A stretch of 64,000 bases of DNA from positions 1 through 64,000 of the forward strand of contig JAUJPC010000005.1 of assembly GCA_030447305.1 (NCBI GenBank), read 5' to 3'. Of the stretch, positions 55,532-64,000 are shown in pieces. Below the pieces are notes generated by a model, which was given only the letters and a program-made list of their open reading frames with translations, ran no database searches and was not told the origin of the DNA. The position numbers were made by a program, and so were the translations under genes. This DNA is from Actinomycetota bacterium (lineage in GTDB: Bacteria; Actinomycetota; CADDZG01; JAHWKV01). Position 1 is the first letter of the stretch. Every line of letters starts with the position of its first letter.

Positions 55532-55566
55532 GCTCCGCCCCCGGGGCTGTGGGCCGGGGGCGGAGC
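55532..55566. terminator. Strong GC hairpin at the 3' end of the SRPBCC gene
   Basis: An 11-bp GC-rich inverted repeat (GCTCCGCCCCC / GGGGGCGGAGC) lies 10 bases beyond the stop of the minus-strand SRPBCC gene. No clear T-run on either side, so termination is an inference. Confidence 0.45.
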
Positions 55567-55575
55567 GAGCAAAGG

Positions 55576-56067
55576 TTAGCCCAGGGTGACGGCGTACTCC
55601 TCGAGACGGTCATAGGTCTCTGCGGCGCCCTCAGCCATTCCGGAGGCCGCCATAGCATCACGGCTTTCGAACGACGGGGCGACCGAGGTGACTCTGATGG
55701 TCGTCTTGCCGTCCTCCTCGGAGAAGACCACCGTCTCGACTGCCGCTTGCTCGTTGAACGGCGGGACGTCGTATATGAACGTCCAGGTTATGCGCTCGGG
55801 AGCTTGAATCTCCCGGAACTCGCCCTTGAAGGGCTGCTGGTTGCCCTCCGAATCCTGGAGCACATAGCGCCAGGTGCCGCCTTCGACGAAGTGCATCTCG
55901 CAGCTCACGAAGGAAGTCCTCCTAGGGCCCCACCACTGCCTTATGTGCTCGCAGCTGGTGTGAGCCTTGAAGACGAGCTCACGGGGCGCATTGAAAGTTC
56001 GGGTCATGATGATCTCGGGGCGGTCCTGCGGGATTTCCATCTCCAGCTTTCCGACGGTTGTGGTCAT
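55576..56067 (-). CDS. SRPBCC/AHSA1-domain protein
   Basis: A 163-residue protein of the Aha1/START-like (CalC) fold: IMTRTFNAPRELVFKAHT, HIRQWWGPR, FSEEDGKTTIRVTS and the C-terminal helix DRLEEYAVTLG. The fold binds hydrophobic ligands. Its ATG overlaps the stop of the upstream ArsR-type gene (four bases), a common gene pair in which the regulator controls the SRPBCC protein. Confidence 0.9.
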   Translation of the reverse strand: MTTTVGKLEMEIPQDRPEIIMTRTFNAPRELVFKAHTSCEHIRQWWGPRRTSFVSCEMHFVEGGTWRYVLQDSEGNQQPFKGEFREIQAPERITWTFIYDVPPFNEQAAVETVVFSEEDGKTTIRVTSVAPSFESRDAMAASGMAEGAAETYDRLEEYAVTLG

Positions 56068-56423
56068 TCTTCGACTCCCTCTTGACGACTTCTACTTTTG
56101 AGATCCTCCAAGTACTCATCCAGACGTTCGTAGCTCTCTTCCCAAAACCGCTTGTACTCGCCGATCCAGTCCGCCACCTTCTTCAGTGGCTCGGGGTCGA
56201 GCCGGCAATAGCGCCACTGCGCCTCCCGGCTTTTTGTGATGAGACCAGCTCCCTCCAGCACCTTCAGGTGTTTCGAGACTGCCGGAAGACTCATCTGAAA
56301 GGGCTCTGCCAGCTCCGTCACCCCTGCTTCCCCCTGGGCCAGCCGGGCAAGGATCGCTCGGCGGGTTGGATCGGCAAGTGCCCCAAAGGCTCGGTCGAGA
56401 AAATCCGCTTCTGTTCTGGTCAT
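56064..56423 (-). CDS. ArsR-family winged-helix repressor
   Basis: A 119-residue regulator: AFGALADPTRRAILARLAQGE, recognition helix MSLPAVSKHLKVLEGAGLI, wing REAQWRYCRLD. No cysteine cluster for metal in the recognition helix, so it is of the non-metal type usually paired with SRPBCC proteins. It is the first gene of the pair; a compound palindrome lies 17 bases upstream. Confidence 0.92.
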   Translation of the reverse strand: MTRTEADFLDRAFGALADPTRRAILARLAQGEAGVTELAEPFQMSLPAVSKHLKVLEGAGLITKSREAQWRYCRLDPEPLKKVADWIGEYKRFWEESYERLDEYLEDLKSRSRQEGVEE

Positions 56424-56440
56424 GCCTCCTGCTTGCCCTA

Positions 56441-56460
56441 AACCGTACGGTTAATTAACC
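56441..56460. promoter_or_regulatory. Overlapping palindromes, likely ArsR operator
   Basis: Two 12-bp perfect palindromes overlap by four bases: AACCGTACGGTT (56441-56452) and GGTTAATTAACC (56449-56460). Together they stand just before the ArsR-type gene, the usual place of its own operator. Confidence 0.65.
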
Positions 56461-56516
56461 GCATAGTAAAGTCCCGGAGGGTAAGTTGTCAACCAACAGG
56501 TTAAATCAGGGCAAAA

Positions 56517-57660
56517 CCTAGGATGTCCTATCTCCGAGACCTAGCGACACTGTCTCAAATCCACGACTCAACTTAGGAGGCGACGCATCCTTCTGTTTGA
56601 CCACCACGTCGAGCAGAAAGGAGACGTCGCCTTGACTCAAGATGATGCCCTGTTCCGGTTCAGAGTACGAGTCTTTGGACTAGCTCACGAGATGGGCAAT
56701 GTAAGAGCCGCCTGCCGGGCAATGGGATCCATCCCTCGACCTACTACCGCTGGAAGGGCCAGGTCGAGCGTTTCGGCATCGAGATCTTGGCCCCCGGGAG
56801 CGCCGGCGGCCCCGGATGCCCAACGCCACCTCACCGATGATTGAGCAGCGGGTGATCGCGTTCGCCCTGGCGTTTCCCACCGTGGGTCCGCAACGCATCA
56901 GCGACGAGCTGGCCCGGCGCAAATGGGGATCGATCAAGATCTCGCCCAACGGGGTCCACAAGGTCTTAAGGCGCCATGGGCTAAACACCAAGGCGAAGCG
57001 GCTGGGGATGGTGGCCGGCTACGCCGCCCCCTACGAGCCGATCGAGAGCCGCCAGCCCCCGCCTGAGCGCCACATCGAGGTCGACCACCCGGGTGAGCTG
57101 GTCCAGATGGACTGCTTTTGCATCGGTCGGCTCTCGGGTGCCAAGGGCACGGCATGGCAGTACACCGCGATCGACGTCGCCTCCAGCTTCTGCTGGGCCG
57201 AGACCATCTCAGTCCGAAAAACGCCCAGGGCCGGTTCACCTCCGCTTTTGGCTAGCCGGGTGGCCGAGGATCTGTCCAACCGGGGGTGGAGGCTGGAGGC
57301 GGTGTGCACCGACAACGGTTCAGAGTTCCGCTCGGCCGAGTTCGACAAGGAAATCGCCCGGCTCAAGGCCCGCCACATCTTCATTCGCGCCGGAAGGCCC
57401 CAGTCCAACGGGTGTGTCGAGCGGGTTCAGCAAACCATCCTCGAGGAGTGCTGGAAGCCAACCTTCGCCCGCTACCTGATTCCCAAGTACACCGGCCTGC
57501 GCCACGACCTTGACCGGTACCTGCACCTTTACAACACAGACCGCCCACACCACGGCAGACTGACCCAGGGACGGATCCCCGAGGACATTATCGGTAAGGT
57601 GAAGATGTGGGCCCGCTAGCAAGGATGCGTCGCCACAACTCAGAGACAGGACAACCTAGG
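56517..57660 (+). mobile_element. IS481-like insertion sequence with uneven ends
   Basis: The transposase is bounded by inverted repeats. The inner 14 bases GGCGACGCATCCTT (56579-56592) recur as reverse complement at 57621-57634. The outer 18 bases beginning CCTAGG match at 16 of 18 positions between 56517 and 57660. On the left, about 35 more bases separate the inner and outer parts than on the right, so the left end carries an insertion or a duplicated end. No clear target duplication seen. Confidence 0.65.
56632..57619 (+). pseudogene. IS481-like transposase, two frameshifts
   Basis: The N-terminal part (FGLAHEMGNVRAACRAMG) is followed after a shift near 56727 by IHPSTYYRWKGQVERFGIE, and after a second near 56797 by PRERRRPRMPNATSPMIEQ in the frame that runs to 57619. 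The catalytic core is whole: VQMDCFCIG (first Asp), VCTDNGSEF (second Asp) and GCVERVQQTILEE (Glu). As read it cannot make full transposase. Confidence 0.83.
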
Positions 57661-57858
57661 AGTTCAACCAGTTGATCCGACAAGACGAGTTCTCAACAAC
57701 TGGGCCGGTTGAGCAACAGACGAATGATTTTGTGGACTGTAATCCGGGGAAGAGATCTCAGGGGTGGCTGCAAACCCGGCCCACGTAGGAACTTCGAAGC
57801 TCCCTAAAGAAGCTGATATTGCCGGGTGAAGTTCCGCCGGTCAAGAAAGGAAAACTAA

Positions 57859-58296
57859 ATGTCTGACGACGCCGGCACGAACTCCGGGTCTATCCCGGAC
57901 CCCATTCCCGAGGTCCGCGACGAGGGCCCCGGCGGCACCGATTTGAGCTCAGGTTCCAACACCGCCGGTGTCGAGGGCACTGAAGGTTCCGGCGAGCCAG
58001 GGTCCCTCCCCGACCCCGTCCGCCATGGAAGCACCGAGGGTCCGGTTCCAGAGACCGACCGAACAGTCTGCCTTCTCGGCCTGACCTCTTTGCTCCCGTG
58101 GTGCGGACATCGCACCCGGCGGAGTCCAACCCGGCGGCGAACGCTTGCTAAAGGCCGAGGTAACGGATACGGCCCGAGTCGAGGTATCACTCAGATCGGG
58201 TCGCCCACAATGGCAGGTTCCTTGGCTCAGACAACCGATCTTGCCACCGGCGAATTGCGGGCCAGGTGGTCGGTAACGTACTTGGCGTCTCGCTAG
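57859..58296 (+). CDS. Hypothetical protein with Gly/Ser/Pro-rich acidic start
   Basis: Up to 145 residues. GAAAGGAAAA precedes ATG 57859. The first 68 residues are acidic and rich in Gly, Ser, Pro and Thr (IPDPIPEVRDEGPGG) and look disordered; the rest is basic and unlike the start, so a frameshift near 58065 is possible. No family recognised. Low trust in the second half. Confidence 0.35.
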   Translation: MSDDAGTNSGSIPDPIPEVRDEGPGGTDLSSGSNTAGVEGTEGSGEPGSLPDPVRHGSTEGPVPETDRTVCLLGLTSLLPWCGHRTRRSPTRRRTLAKGRGNGYGPSRGITQIGSPTMAGSLAQTTDLATGELRARWSVTYLASR

Positions 58297-58613
58297 TGCC
58301 CGAGAATGGTCTCGGAGGCGAGTGAGTACTGGAAGTGGAGGCCGACGAAGTACAGTCCCGGTTGGGATGTGATGACGCCCCGGTCGTGGATCGGCTGCTG
58401 AGGTTCCCTCGCCTCCTCTAGCTCTCGCCGGATGGCGGCCGCTGCGGCATCGAGCTTGCCCTGCGCCATCCTGAGCAGTGCCAGGCCCCGATGGGGTGAA
58501 TGCCCAGTTCGGCGGTCGCCGAGTTCTTCATTGCGGCGTTCCGGAGCGGGTGCATGGATCCTGCTCACGGGCTCAGCTTCCACTTGACTATTCTCCGTAG
58601 TCGATGCGTACAA
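58293..58613 (-). pseudogene. Chimeric remnant: TPR-regulator piece joined to a flavin monooxygenase tail
   Basis: One frame that joins two unrelated scraps. GLALLRMAQGKLDAAAAAIR and the residues after it read like a TPR piece of a LuxR-type regulator; ITSQPGLYFVGLHFQYSLAS reads like the C-terminus of a flavin-containing monooxygenase. Neither has its proper surroundings. Taken as joined gene remains, not a gene. Confidence 0.5.
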
Positions 58614-60125
58614 CCGACGTGATCGTGATCGGCGCCGGACATAACGGGCTCGTCGCTGCCTGCTATATCGCTCGCGCCGGGCTGTCGGTGCTCGTCCTGG
58701 AGCGCCGCCCGGTGGTGGGAGGGGCCGCCGTCACGGAGGAGCTGATGCCGGGCGTTCGAGTCTCCGCTGCCTCGTACTCACTGTCGCTGCTGCGACCCGA
58801 CGTCTACCGGGACCTCGAACTTGCCCGGCACGGCCTCGCGTTCACCCCGAAAGATCCGCAAATGTTCGTGCCACTTCCGGACGAGCGGCACTTCTTCGTG
58901 TGGCGGGACGAGACCCGCACCCAAGATGAGCTGGCGCGGATCCACCGTCCCGATGCCGAGGCCTACAGGCGGTGGGGACGGTTCTGGGATGAGGCGGTGT
59001 CGCTGCTCCGGCCCTTCGCCGAGAGCCCGTCGCCTCCGCCGCCCCTTGAGGTGGAGCGGAGCTGGGGCGCGGCCGCTCCGACGTGTGGCGCCTCGCGGTC
59101 GCGGGCAGCGCCGCCGAGTCTGTGGAGGCGTTCTTCGAGTCGGATGAGGTGCGAGGCTTCTTCGCGACCCAGGGAATCATCGGTACGCGGGCGGGGCCGC
59201 GGGAGCCAGGCACGGCCTGGGTGATGGCGTATCCGCGCTCGGAGGAGAGTTGAACGGCGCCACCGGCACCTGGGCGTGGGTGCGCGGGGGCATGGGAGCG
59301 CTGACCGCGGCATTAGCTTCCGCTGCATCCGAGGCCGGGGTCGAGATCCGCACCGACGTAGCCGTCGTGTCGATGCTCGTCGAGGAGGGGAGAGCGGTGG
59401 GAGTGATCACCTCCGAGGGCGCCGTGGAGCGCGCCGGTGTGGTTCTGTCCAACGCCGACCCGAAGCGGACCTTTCTCGACCTCGTCCCGGCGGACGCCCT
59501 GGAGCCGGAGTTCCGGCGCCACGTGGAGGAGTGGCGGGTCGACGGCGCGGTGGCCAAGGTCAACCTCGCCCTGGCCGAGCTGCCGGAGTTTCGGGCGCTG
59601 CCCGGAGGGCTCGGCCCCCAGCACCTGGCGACCACCGAGATCGCTCCCTCGATCAACTATCTCGAGGCTGCAGCAGCCGAGGCCGCGGACGGGCGGTTCT
59701 CCCCGGAGCCGTTCATGGAGGTGTTCGTGCAGTCGGCGTCGGACCCGACGCTTGCGCCGCCCGGGCCGCCACGTGGTCTCGGCGTTCACCCAGTACGCAC
59801 CGGCGACCGGGTGGTCACCCGGTGACGCCCTGCATTCCGTGGTCGACACGCTGGCATGGTACGGCCCCAAACGTGCCGGACGGCGGTGCTCGCTTCGCAG
59901 GTGCTCGGGCCTCTCGAGCTCGAGGAGCGCTTCGGGCTGACCGGGGGCGACATCTTCCACGGAGCGATGGTCCCCGAGCTGAGCTTCGGAGCCCGGTTCG
60001 CCTACCGGACGCCGGTGCCCGGCCTGTACCTCTGCGGGTCGGGTGCGAGCCCGGGCGGGGGCGTGATGGGAGCGGCGGGGCGCAACGCCGCCGCGACGGT
60101 CCTGGCCGATCTCGGGCGTCAGTAA
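58604..60125 (+). pseudogene. CrtI/PYROXD2-like FAD oxidoreductase, copy B, broken
   Basis: It begins MRTTDVIVIGAGHNGLVAAC with the FAD-binding glycine motif intact and reads cleanly for about 155 residues, further than copy A. Shifts follow near 59065, 59230 and 59760 and 59880; the end (GVMGAAGRNAAATVLADLG) shows the usual second FAD-contact region and a proper stop at 60125. The last 630 bases equal copy A almost exactly, and the shift at the CGCCCGGGCCGCCACG stretch is present in both. Confidence 0.85.
59451..60083 (+). repeat. 632-bp near-identical repeat, copy B
   Basis: Same orientation as copy A at 51182-51813, offset 8269-8270 bases. The identity ends where copy A jumps to the NmrA fragment, while copy B runs on to the natural gene end. 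Confidence 0.9.
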
Positions 60126-60221
60126 CGACAGCTGTGGCTTGATTTTCAGCTCACACCTCCCGGCGCGGGCAACGCGCAAGGAAAAACATCCAGCCTTACT
60201 TCGTTTGGCCGGTGTTCAGAT

Positions 60222-60246
60222 GACGGGAATCGAACCCGCCCACCGG
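60222..60246 (-). repeat. Duplicated T-arm segment of selC
   Basis: 25 bases identical to 60317-60341, the T-arm and variable-arm side of the tRNA-Sec gene, 95 bases beyond it on its 3' side. Such part copies of tRNA 3' ends are common scars of site-specific integration, but the acceptor stem is not part of this copy. Confidence 0.7.
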
Positions 60247-60308
60247 GCCGGGTACACGGCGGGCGGGTGAGATCGGCACCGGGCTTGGCGGGTCCGGCGA
60301 AGCGTCAG

Positions 60309-60400
60309 CGGAGACGGACGGGAATCGAACCCGCCCACCGGCTCATCACCGGTGCACTGGTTTTGAAGACCAGGAGAGCCACCAGGCCCCATTCGCCTCC
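60309..60400 (-). tRNA. selC: Selenocysteine tRNA (anticodon TCA)
   Basis: A 92-base minus-strand gene: acceptor GGAGGCG/CGTCTCC (one G-T pair), long D-stem beginning GGGGC, anticodon stem CTGGT/ACCAG with loop CTTCAAA (anticodon UCA), a long variable arm with perfect 6-bp stem CACCGG/CCGGTG, and T-arm GCGGG TTCGATT CCCGT. The long variable arm with UCA anticodon is diagnostic. selA, selB and selD are not in the window. Confidence 0.95.
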
Positions 60401-60548
60401 GTAGCCAGCATAGTCGGATACGAATTTTCGGTCTCTCGACACGCATTTTCAAATAACTCTGGCCTTTTGTCGGTGCCGTGTTGTAGAAACTCTGCCAACA
60501 CTTCCGTACGGAAAAAGCTTCCCCGCGGTTCCGAGCCAAGGGGGATCC

Positions 60549-61817
60549 ATGTCCGTATCGCCTACCGTTCTGGTCGCTTGTGACGACCCAATCCTTCTCG
60601 ATGAGGTCATTCGCCATCTCGAGGAGACTCCGCACTGGAGGCTGGTGGCGTCGGCCCGCTCGGCCGGGGAGCTCCTGCATTCCGTGAAGCAACCTGACTG
60701 CGTGCTGGTCTCCGCTTCTCTGGCCATCGAGCTCGCCGAACATCCTCGAGCGGCTCACCTAACCACAGAGATTGTGGCATTCGGCAGGCAGGAAACCACC
60801 ACGGCACTAAGGGCGGCTCTCAAGCTGGGCGCCCGGGGTTTCGTGCAGTGGCCACAGCAGCGGGAGCAGCTTCGAGCGTTGGTCGAACGGGAAGTCGTTC
60901 TTCCGGCACCAAGCGCCACTCCGTCCGGGGATCTGCACGCCGTCTGGGCACCCAAGGGCGGCGCTGGGGCCACGGTGATCGCGGCGCATCTGGCGGGCGC
61001 ATTCGCCCGCCTGGGAGGGCGCACGATTCTGGTCGACCTGGATCTGGACCACGCGGATCAGACCTGCGTGCTCGGGGCGGAGTCGGACACCAAGACGGTC
61101 GGAGACTTGCTGCGAGTGGCCGACGAGCTTTCGGTCGCTACCGTTCAGAGTGTTTTCTGGTCGCACCCGCTTGGATTCAACGCCGTCTTGGCACCGGGCC
61201 ATGGCACCCATGTCCCAGAAGCCAGCGAAGTGCGAAGACTGCTGCACACCATACGGGGAATGGCCGACCACGTGATTGTGGATCTCGCTTCGGGAGCCAA
61301 TCCGGTTGCGGTCGCGGCGATGGAGGATGCCAGCTCGGTCCAGGTTGTCCTGACTCCGGACCTGTTGAGCTTGAGGCGAGCGAGGGACTCGCTGAAGGCT
61401 TTGAGAGCTGCGGGCCTGCAGACCCAAGGAATGAACGTGGTTCTCAACCAGGCCGGCGCGTCCGACATAACTGCCAAGGAGGTGGACGCCGTCCTGGGAA
61501 TCAAGGAGGTCACCCGCATAAGGGCCGATCTTCAAATCTACCGTCTGGTGAACCGAGGCCAGTTGAGTCCTTTGGCTTGCAAGCTGCTGAGTCCGCTGGC
61601 AAGGCGATTGACCGACGAGGCCGCGCGTCATCGGTTCCGCCCCGTCCAGAAGGAGGAGCAACGTCTCCCGCAGACCATGAGGCCGATCCCGAACCACAAG
61701 GCCCCCTGGGGGATATCAGCGCCGAGGGGCAACGTTGCCGCTGTGCCCAGGCCGGTCCGGGATCCGGCTCGGGCGGAGCTCCGAAGAAACGGGCCGGCTC
61801 TCAGGGGCAGGACTTAG
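60549..61817 (+). CDS. CpaE-like pilus assembly ATPase
   Basis: A 422-residue protein: an N-terminal receiver-like domain (VLVACDDPILLDEVIRHLEE) and a MinD/ParA-type ATPase starting near residue 133 with the deviant Walker A WAPKGGAGATVIAAHLA, then TILVDLDLDHADQ and VIVDLASGANP. CpaE proteins place the Tad/Flp pilus machine. The C-terminal 60 residues are basic and Pro-rich, probably disordered. It is followed by cpaF after 26 bases, so it heads the operon. Confidence 0.87.
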   Translation: MSVSPTVLVACDDPILLDEVIRHLEETPHWRLVASARSAGELLHSVKQPDCVLVSASLAIELAEHPRAAHLTTEIVAFGRQETTTALRAALKLGARGFVQWPQQREQLRALVEREVVLPAPSATPSGDLHAVWAPKGGAGATVIAAHLAGAFARLGGRTILVDLDLDHADQTCVLGAESDTKTVGDLLRVADELSVATVQSVFWSHPLGFNAVLAPGHGTHVPEASEVRRLLHTIRGMADHVIVDLASGANPVAVAAMEDASSVQVVLTPDLLSLRRARDSLKALRAAGLQTQGMNVVLNQAGASDITAKEVDAVLGIKEVTRIRADLQIYRLVNRGQLSPLACKLLSPLARRLTDEAARHRFRPVQKEEQRLPQTMRPIPNHKAPWGISAPRGNVAAVPRPVRDPARAELRRNGPALRGRT

Positions 61818-61843
61818 GTCTCGACTCGTCTAACGGGGGTTAG

Positions 61844-63106
61844 GTGTCAGAGCTGAACGGTAGCAACGTCGAACTCAAAGACCGGATCCGCCAGCGCCTG
61901 CTGGACAAGCGGGATCCGGCCCTCTTCGAGGGCAACCAGGCGGATAAGCGTCTCAACCTTCGAGAGGCCGTCCGGCGAGTGCTGGAGGAGGACCGAGTCA
62001 TCATTCCCGGGTCCGAGATGGCCCGCCTGGTGCGGGAGATCTCGGACGAGGTGGTGGGGTTGGGACCACTCGAGGAGCTGCTGCGCGACCCGCGAATCAC
62101 CGAGGTGATGATCAACGCACCGGACAACATCTATGTTGAGATGGGCGGCAGAATTCAGCGGGCATGGGTGAGCCTGGATTCCGAGGCTCAGGTCCTTCAT
62201 CTCATCGAGAGGGTGATCGGCCCGCTCGGTCTCCGGATCGATGAGTCCCAGCCGTACGTGGAAGCCCGGCTACCGGACGGCAGCCGGCTACACGCAATCA
62301 TCCCTCCGCTCTCGATCCACGGTCCGGCCGTGACCATCCGGCGGTTCTCCGCCCTACCGTTCACCTACGACAGCCTGGCGGCCAACGAGACAGTCACCGA
62401 GCCGATGGTTCGGTTTCTCGACGCGGCGGTCCGGGCCAGGATGAACATCATCATCTCCGGCGGCACCGGGAGTGGGAAGACCACCCTGCTCAACGTTCTT
62501 TCTTCGTCGATCCCCGAGCACGAGCGGCTGATCACCATCGAGGACGCGGCGGAGCTGCGGCTGGCCCGTGAGCACGTCGTCTCACTGGAGGCTCGTCCGG
62601 CCAACATAGAGGGCCGCGGACTGGTCACCGTACGGGATCTCCTGCGCAATGCGCTGAGGATGCGGCCGGACCGGATCATCGTCGGCGAGGTCCGGGGTGG
62701 CGAGGCACTGGACATGCTTCAGGCGATGAACACCGGCCACGAGGGCTCGCTCTCCACCTGTCACGCCAACTCGCCCGCAGACCTGCTGGTCCGGCTCGAG
62801 ACAATGGTGATGATGGCAGAGTTGGGGCTGGCGCCGGGTCCGGTGCGCCAGCAGATCGCGGCGGCTCTCGACCTGATCGTGCACACCAGCCGGCTCCAGG
62901 ACAGCTCGCGCAAAGTCGTGCGGATCACCGAAGTCCGAGGATTGTCCGACCGGGGACTGGAGCTGGTTGATGTCTTCCGCTTTCGTGCTGCCGGACTGGA
63001 CGATGAGGGCCGGGTCGTCGGCCGCTGTGAGGTGGGGAATCCCCCTGCCTGCCTTGATCGAATCGCCGCTGCCGGCGTTGTCGACCTGGTGTGGGGGAAC
63101 AGTTGA
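61844..63106 (+). CDS. CpaF/TadA type IV pilus/secretion ATPase
   Basis: A 420-residue hexameric ATPase for Tad/Flp pilus or secretion. The N-terminal part has [19 protein letters not shown], Walker [14 protein letters not shown] near residue 206, the Asp box [11 protein letters not shown], Walker B-type [18 protein letters not shown] and the His box STCHANS. Length is normal. Start GTG 61844 with an upstream GGGGG site. Its stop overlaps the next gene's ATG. Confidence 0.94.
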   Translation: MSELNGSNVELKDRIRQRLLDKRDPALFEGNQADKRLNLREAVRRVLEEDRVIIPGSEMARLVREISDEVVGLGPLEELLRDPRITEVMINAPDNIYVEMGGRIQRAWVSLDSEAQVLHLIERVIGPLGLRIDESQPYVEARLPDGSRLHAIIPPLSIHGPAVTIRRFSALPFTYDSLAANETVTEPMVRFLDAAVRARMNIIISGGTGSGKTTLLNVLSSSIPEHERLITIEDAAELRLAREHVVSLEARPANIEGRGLVTVRDLLRNALRMRPDRIIVGEVRGGEALDMLQAMNTGHEGSLSTCHANSPADLLVRLETMVMMAELGLAPGPVRQQIAAALDLIVHTSRLQDSSRKVVRITEVRGLSDRGLELVDVFRFRAAGLDDEGRVVGRCEVGNPPACLDRIAAAGVVDLVWGNS

Positions 63107-64000
63107 TGGACCTGTTCGTGTCCATGGTGGCGGGGGTGGTCCTGGCCGGAGCGGTGGCTGCCCAACAGGCGCTGCGCCACTCCCGGGAAGCGTCCCGGCT
63201 GCTCGACAGGTTGGAGGTCATGGGGGTCGAACGGCCTGCGCGAGCTCCGGGCGGCCCCCTGCTCGAGGGTTGGGCAGCTCGGGTTGCCGGCACGCACTGG
63301 GGGGAGCGGCTGAGGGCGCGGGCATCCATCCGATACCCGGGAGCGCCGTTCTCCGATGTCCTTGCCGCCGGCCTTGCAACGGCCCTCGGCGGGGGACTGT
63401 TCGGAATGTTTCTGTTCGACAGCGGGGCTGTGGACTGTGGTGACAGCCGTAGGAAGTCCCTACGCAGTGGACCGGTTCTTTACGAAGCTTCACGGCAACC
63501 GGGCGGCCCGGATCGAGAAGCAGCTTCCCGAAGCTCTGTCCCTGCAGGCCAGCGTGCTGCGAGCCGGTCAGTCGCTCGGCCGTTCGCTTCGGGTTTTGGC
63601 CGAAGAAACAAAGGCTCCGCTGCGGGAAGAGCTCGAAACGATGCTCGGAGAGGTCGACTTTGGCCGTCCCCTGGAGGAGGCGCTCGAGCGGTTTTCGGCT
63701 CGAATACCCAGCAAGGACCTCGACATGTGGGTCACGGCCATGCTCGTGCACCGCCAGACGGGCGGCAACCTCGCCGGGGTAATCGACTCTTCTGCTCTAA
63801 GGGTTACTCAACGGCTTCAGCTGCGGAGCGAGGTGAAAGCCATGACTGCACAGGGAAGGCTTTCAGGCCTGGTAGTGGCGGTAGCGCCTATGGCGTTCTT
63901 CCTTCTGCTGTCGGCCGGTTCTCGGGAACAGATGGACTTTCTCTTCTCAACGCCGCTGGGGTTGACGATCTTGTTTGCGGGGATGGCGATGAACGGTCTG
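63106..64000 (+). pseudogene. TadB-like pilus membrane protein, frameshifted and cut by window edge
   Basis: ATG 63106 overlaps the CpaF stop and gives [20 protein letters not shown] and about 105 further residues to the second helix (LFGMFLFDSGAV). Near 63430 one extra base shifts the frame; the rest continues as WTVVTAVGSPYAVDRFF, then RIEKQLPEALSLQASVLRAG, a GspF/TadB domain, open to base 64000. Either a lost gene or a base error; its neighbours are intact. Confidence 0.8.

Noticed and set aside
60216-60300. Second tRNA gene next to selC
   Set aside because: Only the T-arm and adjacent variable-arm bases are present; no acceptor, D or anticodon stem can be formed.
1-64000. CRISPR array
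   Set aside because: No regularly spaced repeats of 25-40 bases with unique spacers were seen by eye; the only long repeats are the 632-bp pair and the selC T-arm copy.

Overview
The window is high-GC DNA with many GTG and TTG starts and stop/start overlaps. It carries PurS-type purine genes, an LpqY-SugABC type sugar importer, a DUF4032 protein, dodecin and Tad/Flp pilus genes. This suggests an uncultured or poorly sampled member of the Actinomycetota; no ribosomal RNA or other decisive marker is present, so the lineage stays open.

Positions 1-37 kb look like stable chromosome. They hold the end of an ABC exporter, a threonine dehydratase with ACT domain, a type II NADH dehydrogenase, a DUF255 thioredoxin-fold protein, endonuclease IV and dodecin. 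Next comes a long purine cluster: purA-D-E-B-C-S-Q-L, a short stretch of small or broken genes, then purF-M. After it come tRNA-Phe, a tandem pair of tiny acidic lipoproteins each with its own terminator, a DUF4032 protein, an LpqY-SugABC-like importer ending in a GH13 glucosidase and a strong terminator, tRNA-Asp, lipoproteins, a CapA-like phosphatase, a fused proline dehydrogenase/P5C dehydrogenase, a YihY protein, a methyltransferase and a UbiA prenyltransferase. These genes are intact, although ndh has no ordinary start codon.

Positions 38-60 kb are an accessory 'graveyard'. Intact genes (EamA transporter, HTH-ATPase-TPR regulator, SnoaL-like protein, MazEF-like and VapBC-like toxin-antitoxin pairs, a membrane glycosyltransferase, an ArsR/SRPBCC pair) alternate with genes broken by frameshifts: cupin, NmrA, UDP-glycosyltransferase, cyclase-ATPase-TPR regulator, two FAD oxidoreductases and an IS481-like transposase. 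Short 3' remnants of other genes lie between them. Several remnants are paralogues of intact genes in the same region, which points to segmental duplication followed by reciprocal loss. Two oxidoreductase pseudogenes 8.3 kb apart share about 630 nearly identical bases, including a frameshift.

The island stops at a selenocysteine tRNA gene (selC, anticodon UCA) on the minus strand, whose T-arm segment is repeated about 95 bases beyond its 3' end. To its right a Tad/Flp pilus operon begins (CpaE-like, CpaF/TadA, TadB-like with a frameshift and cut by the window edge).
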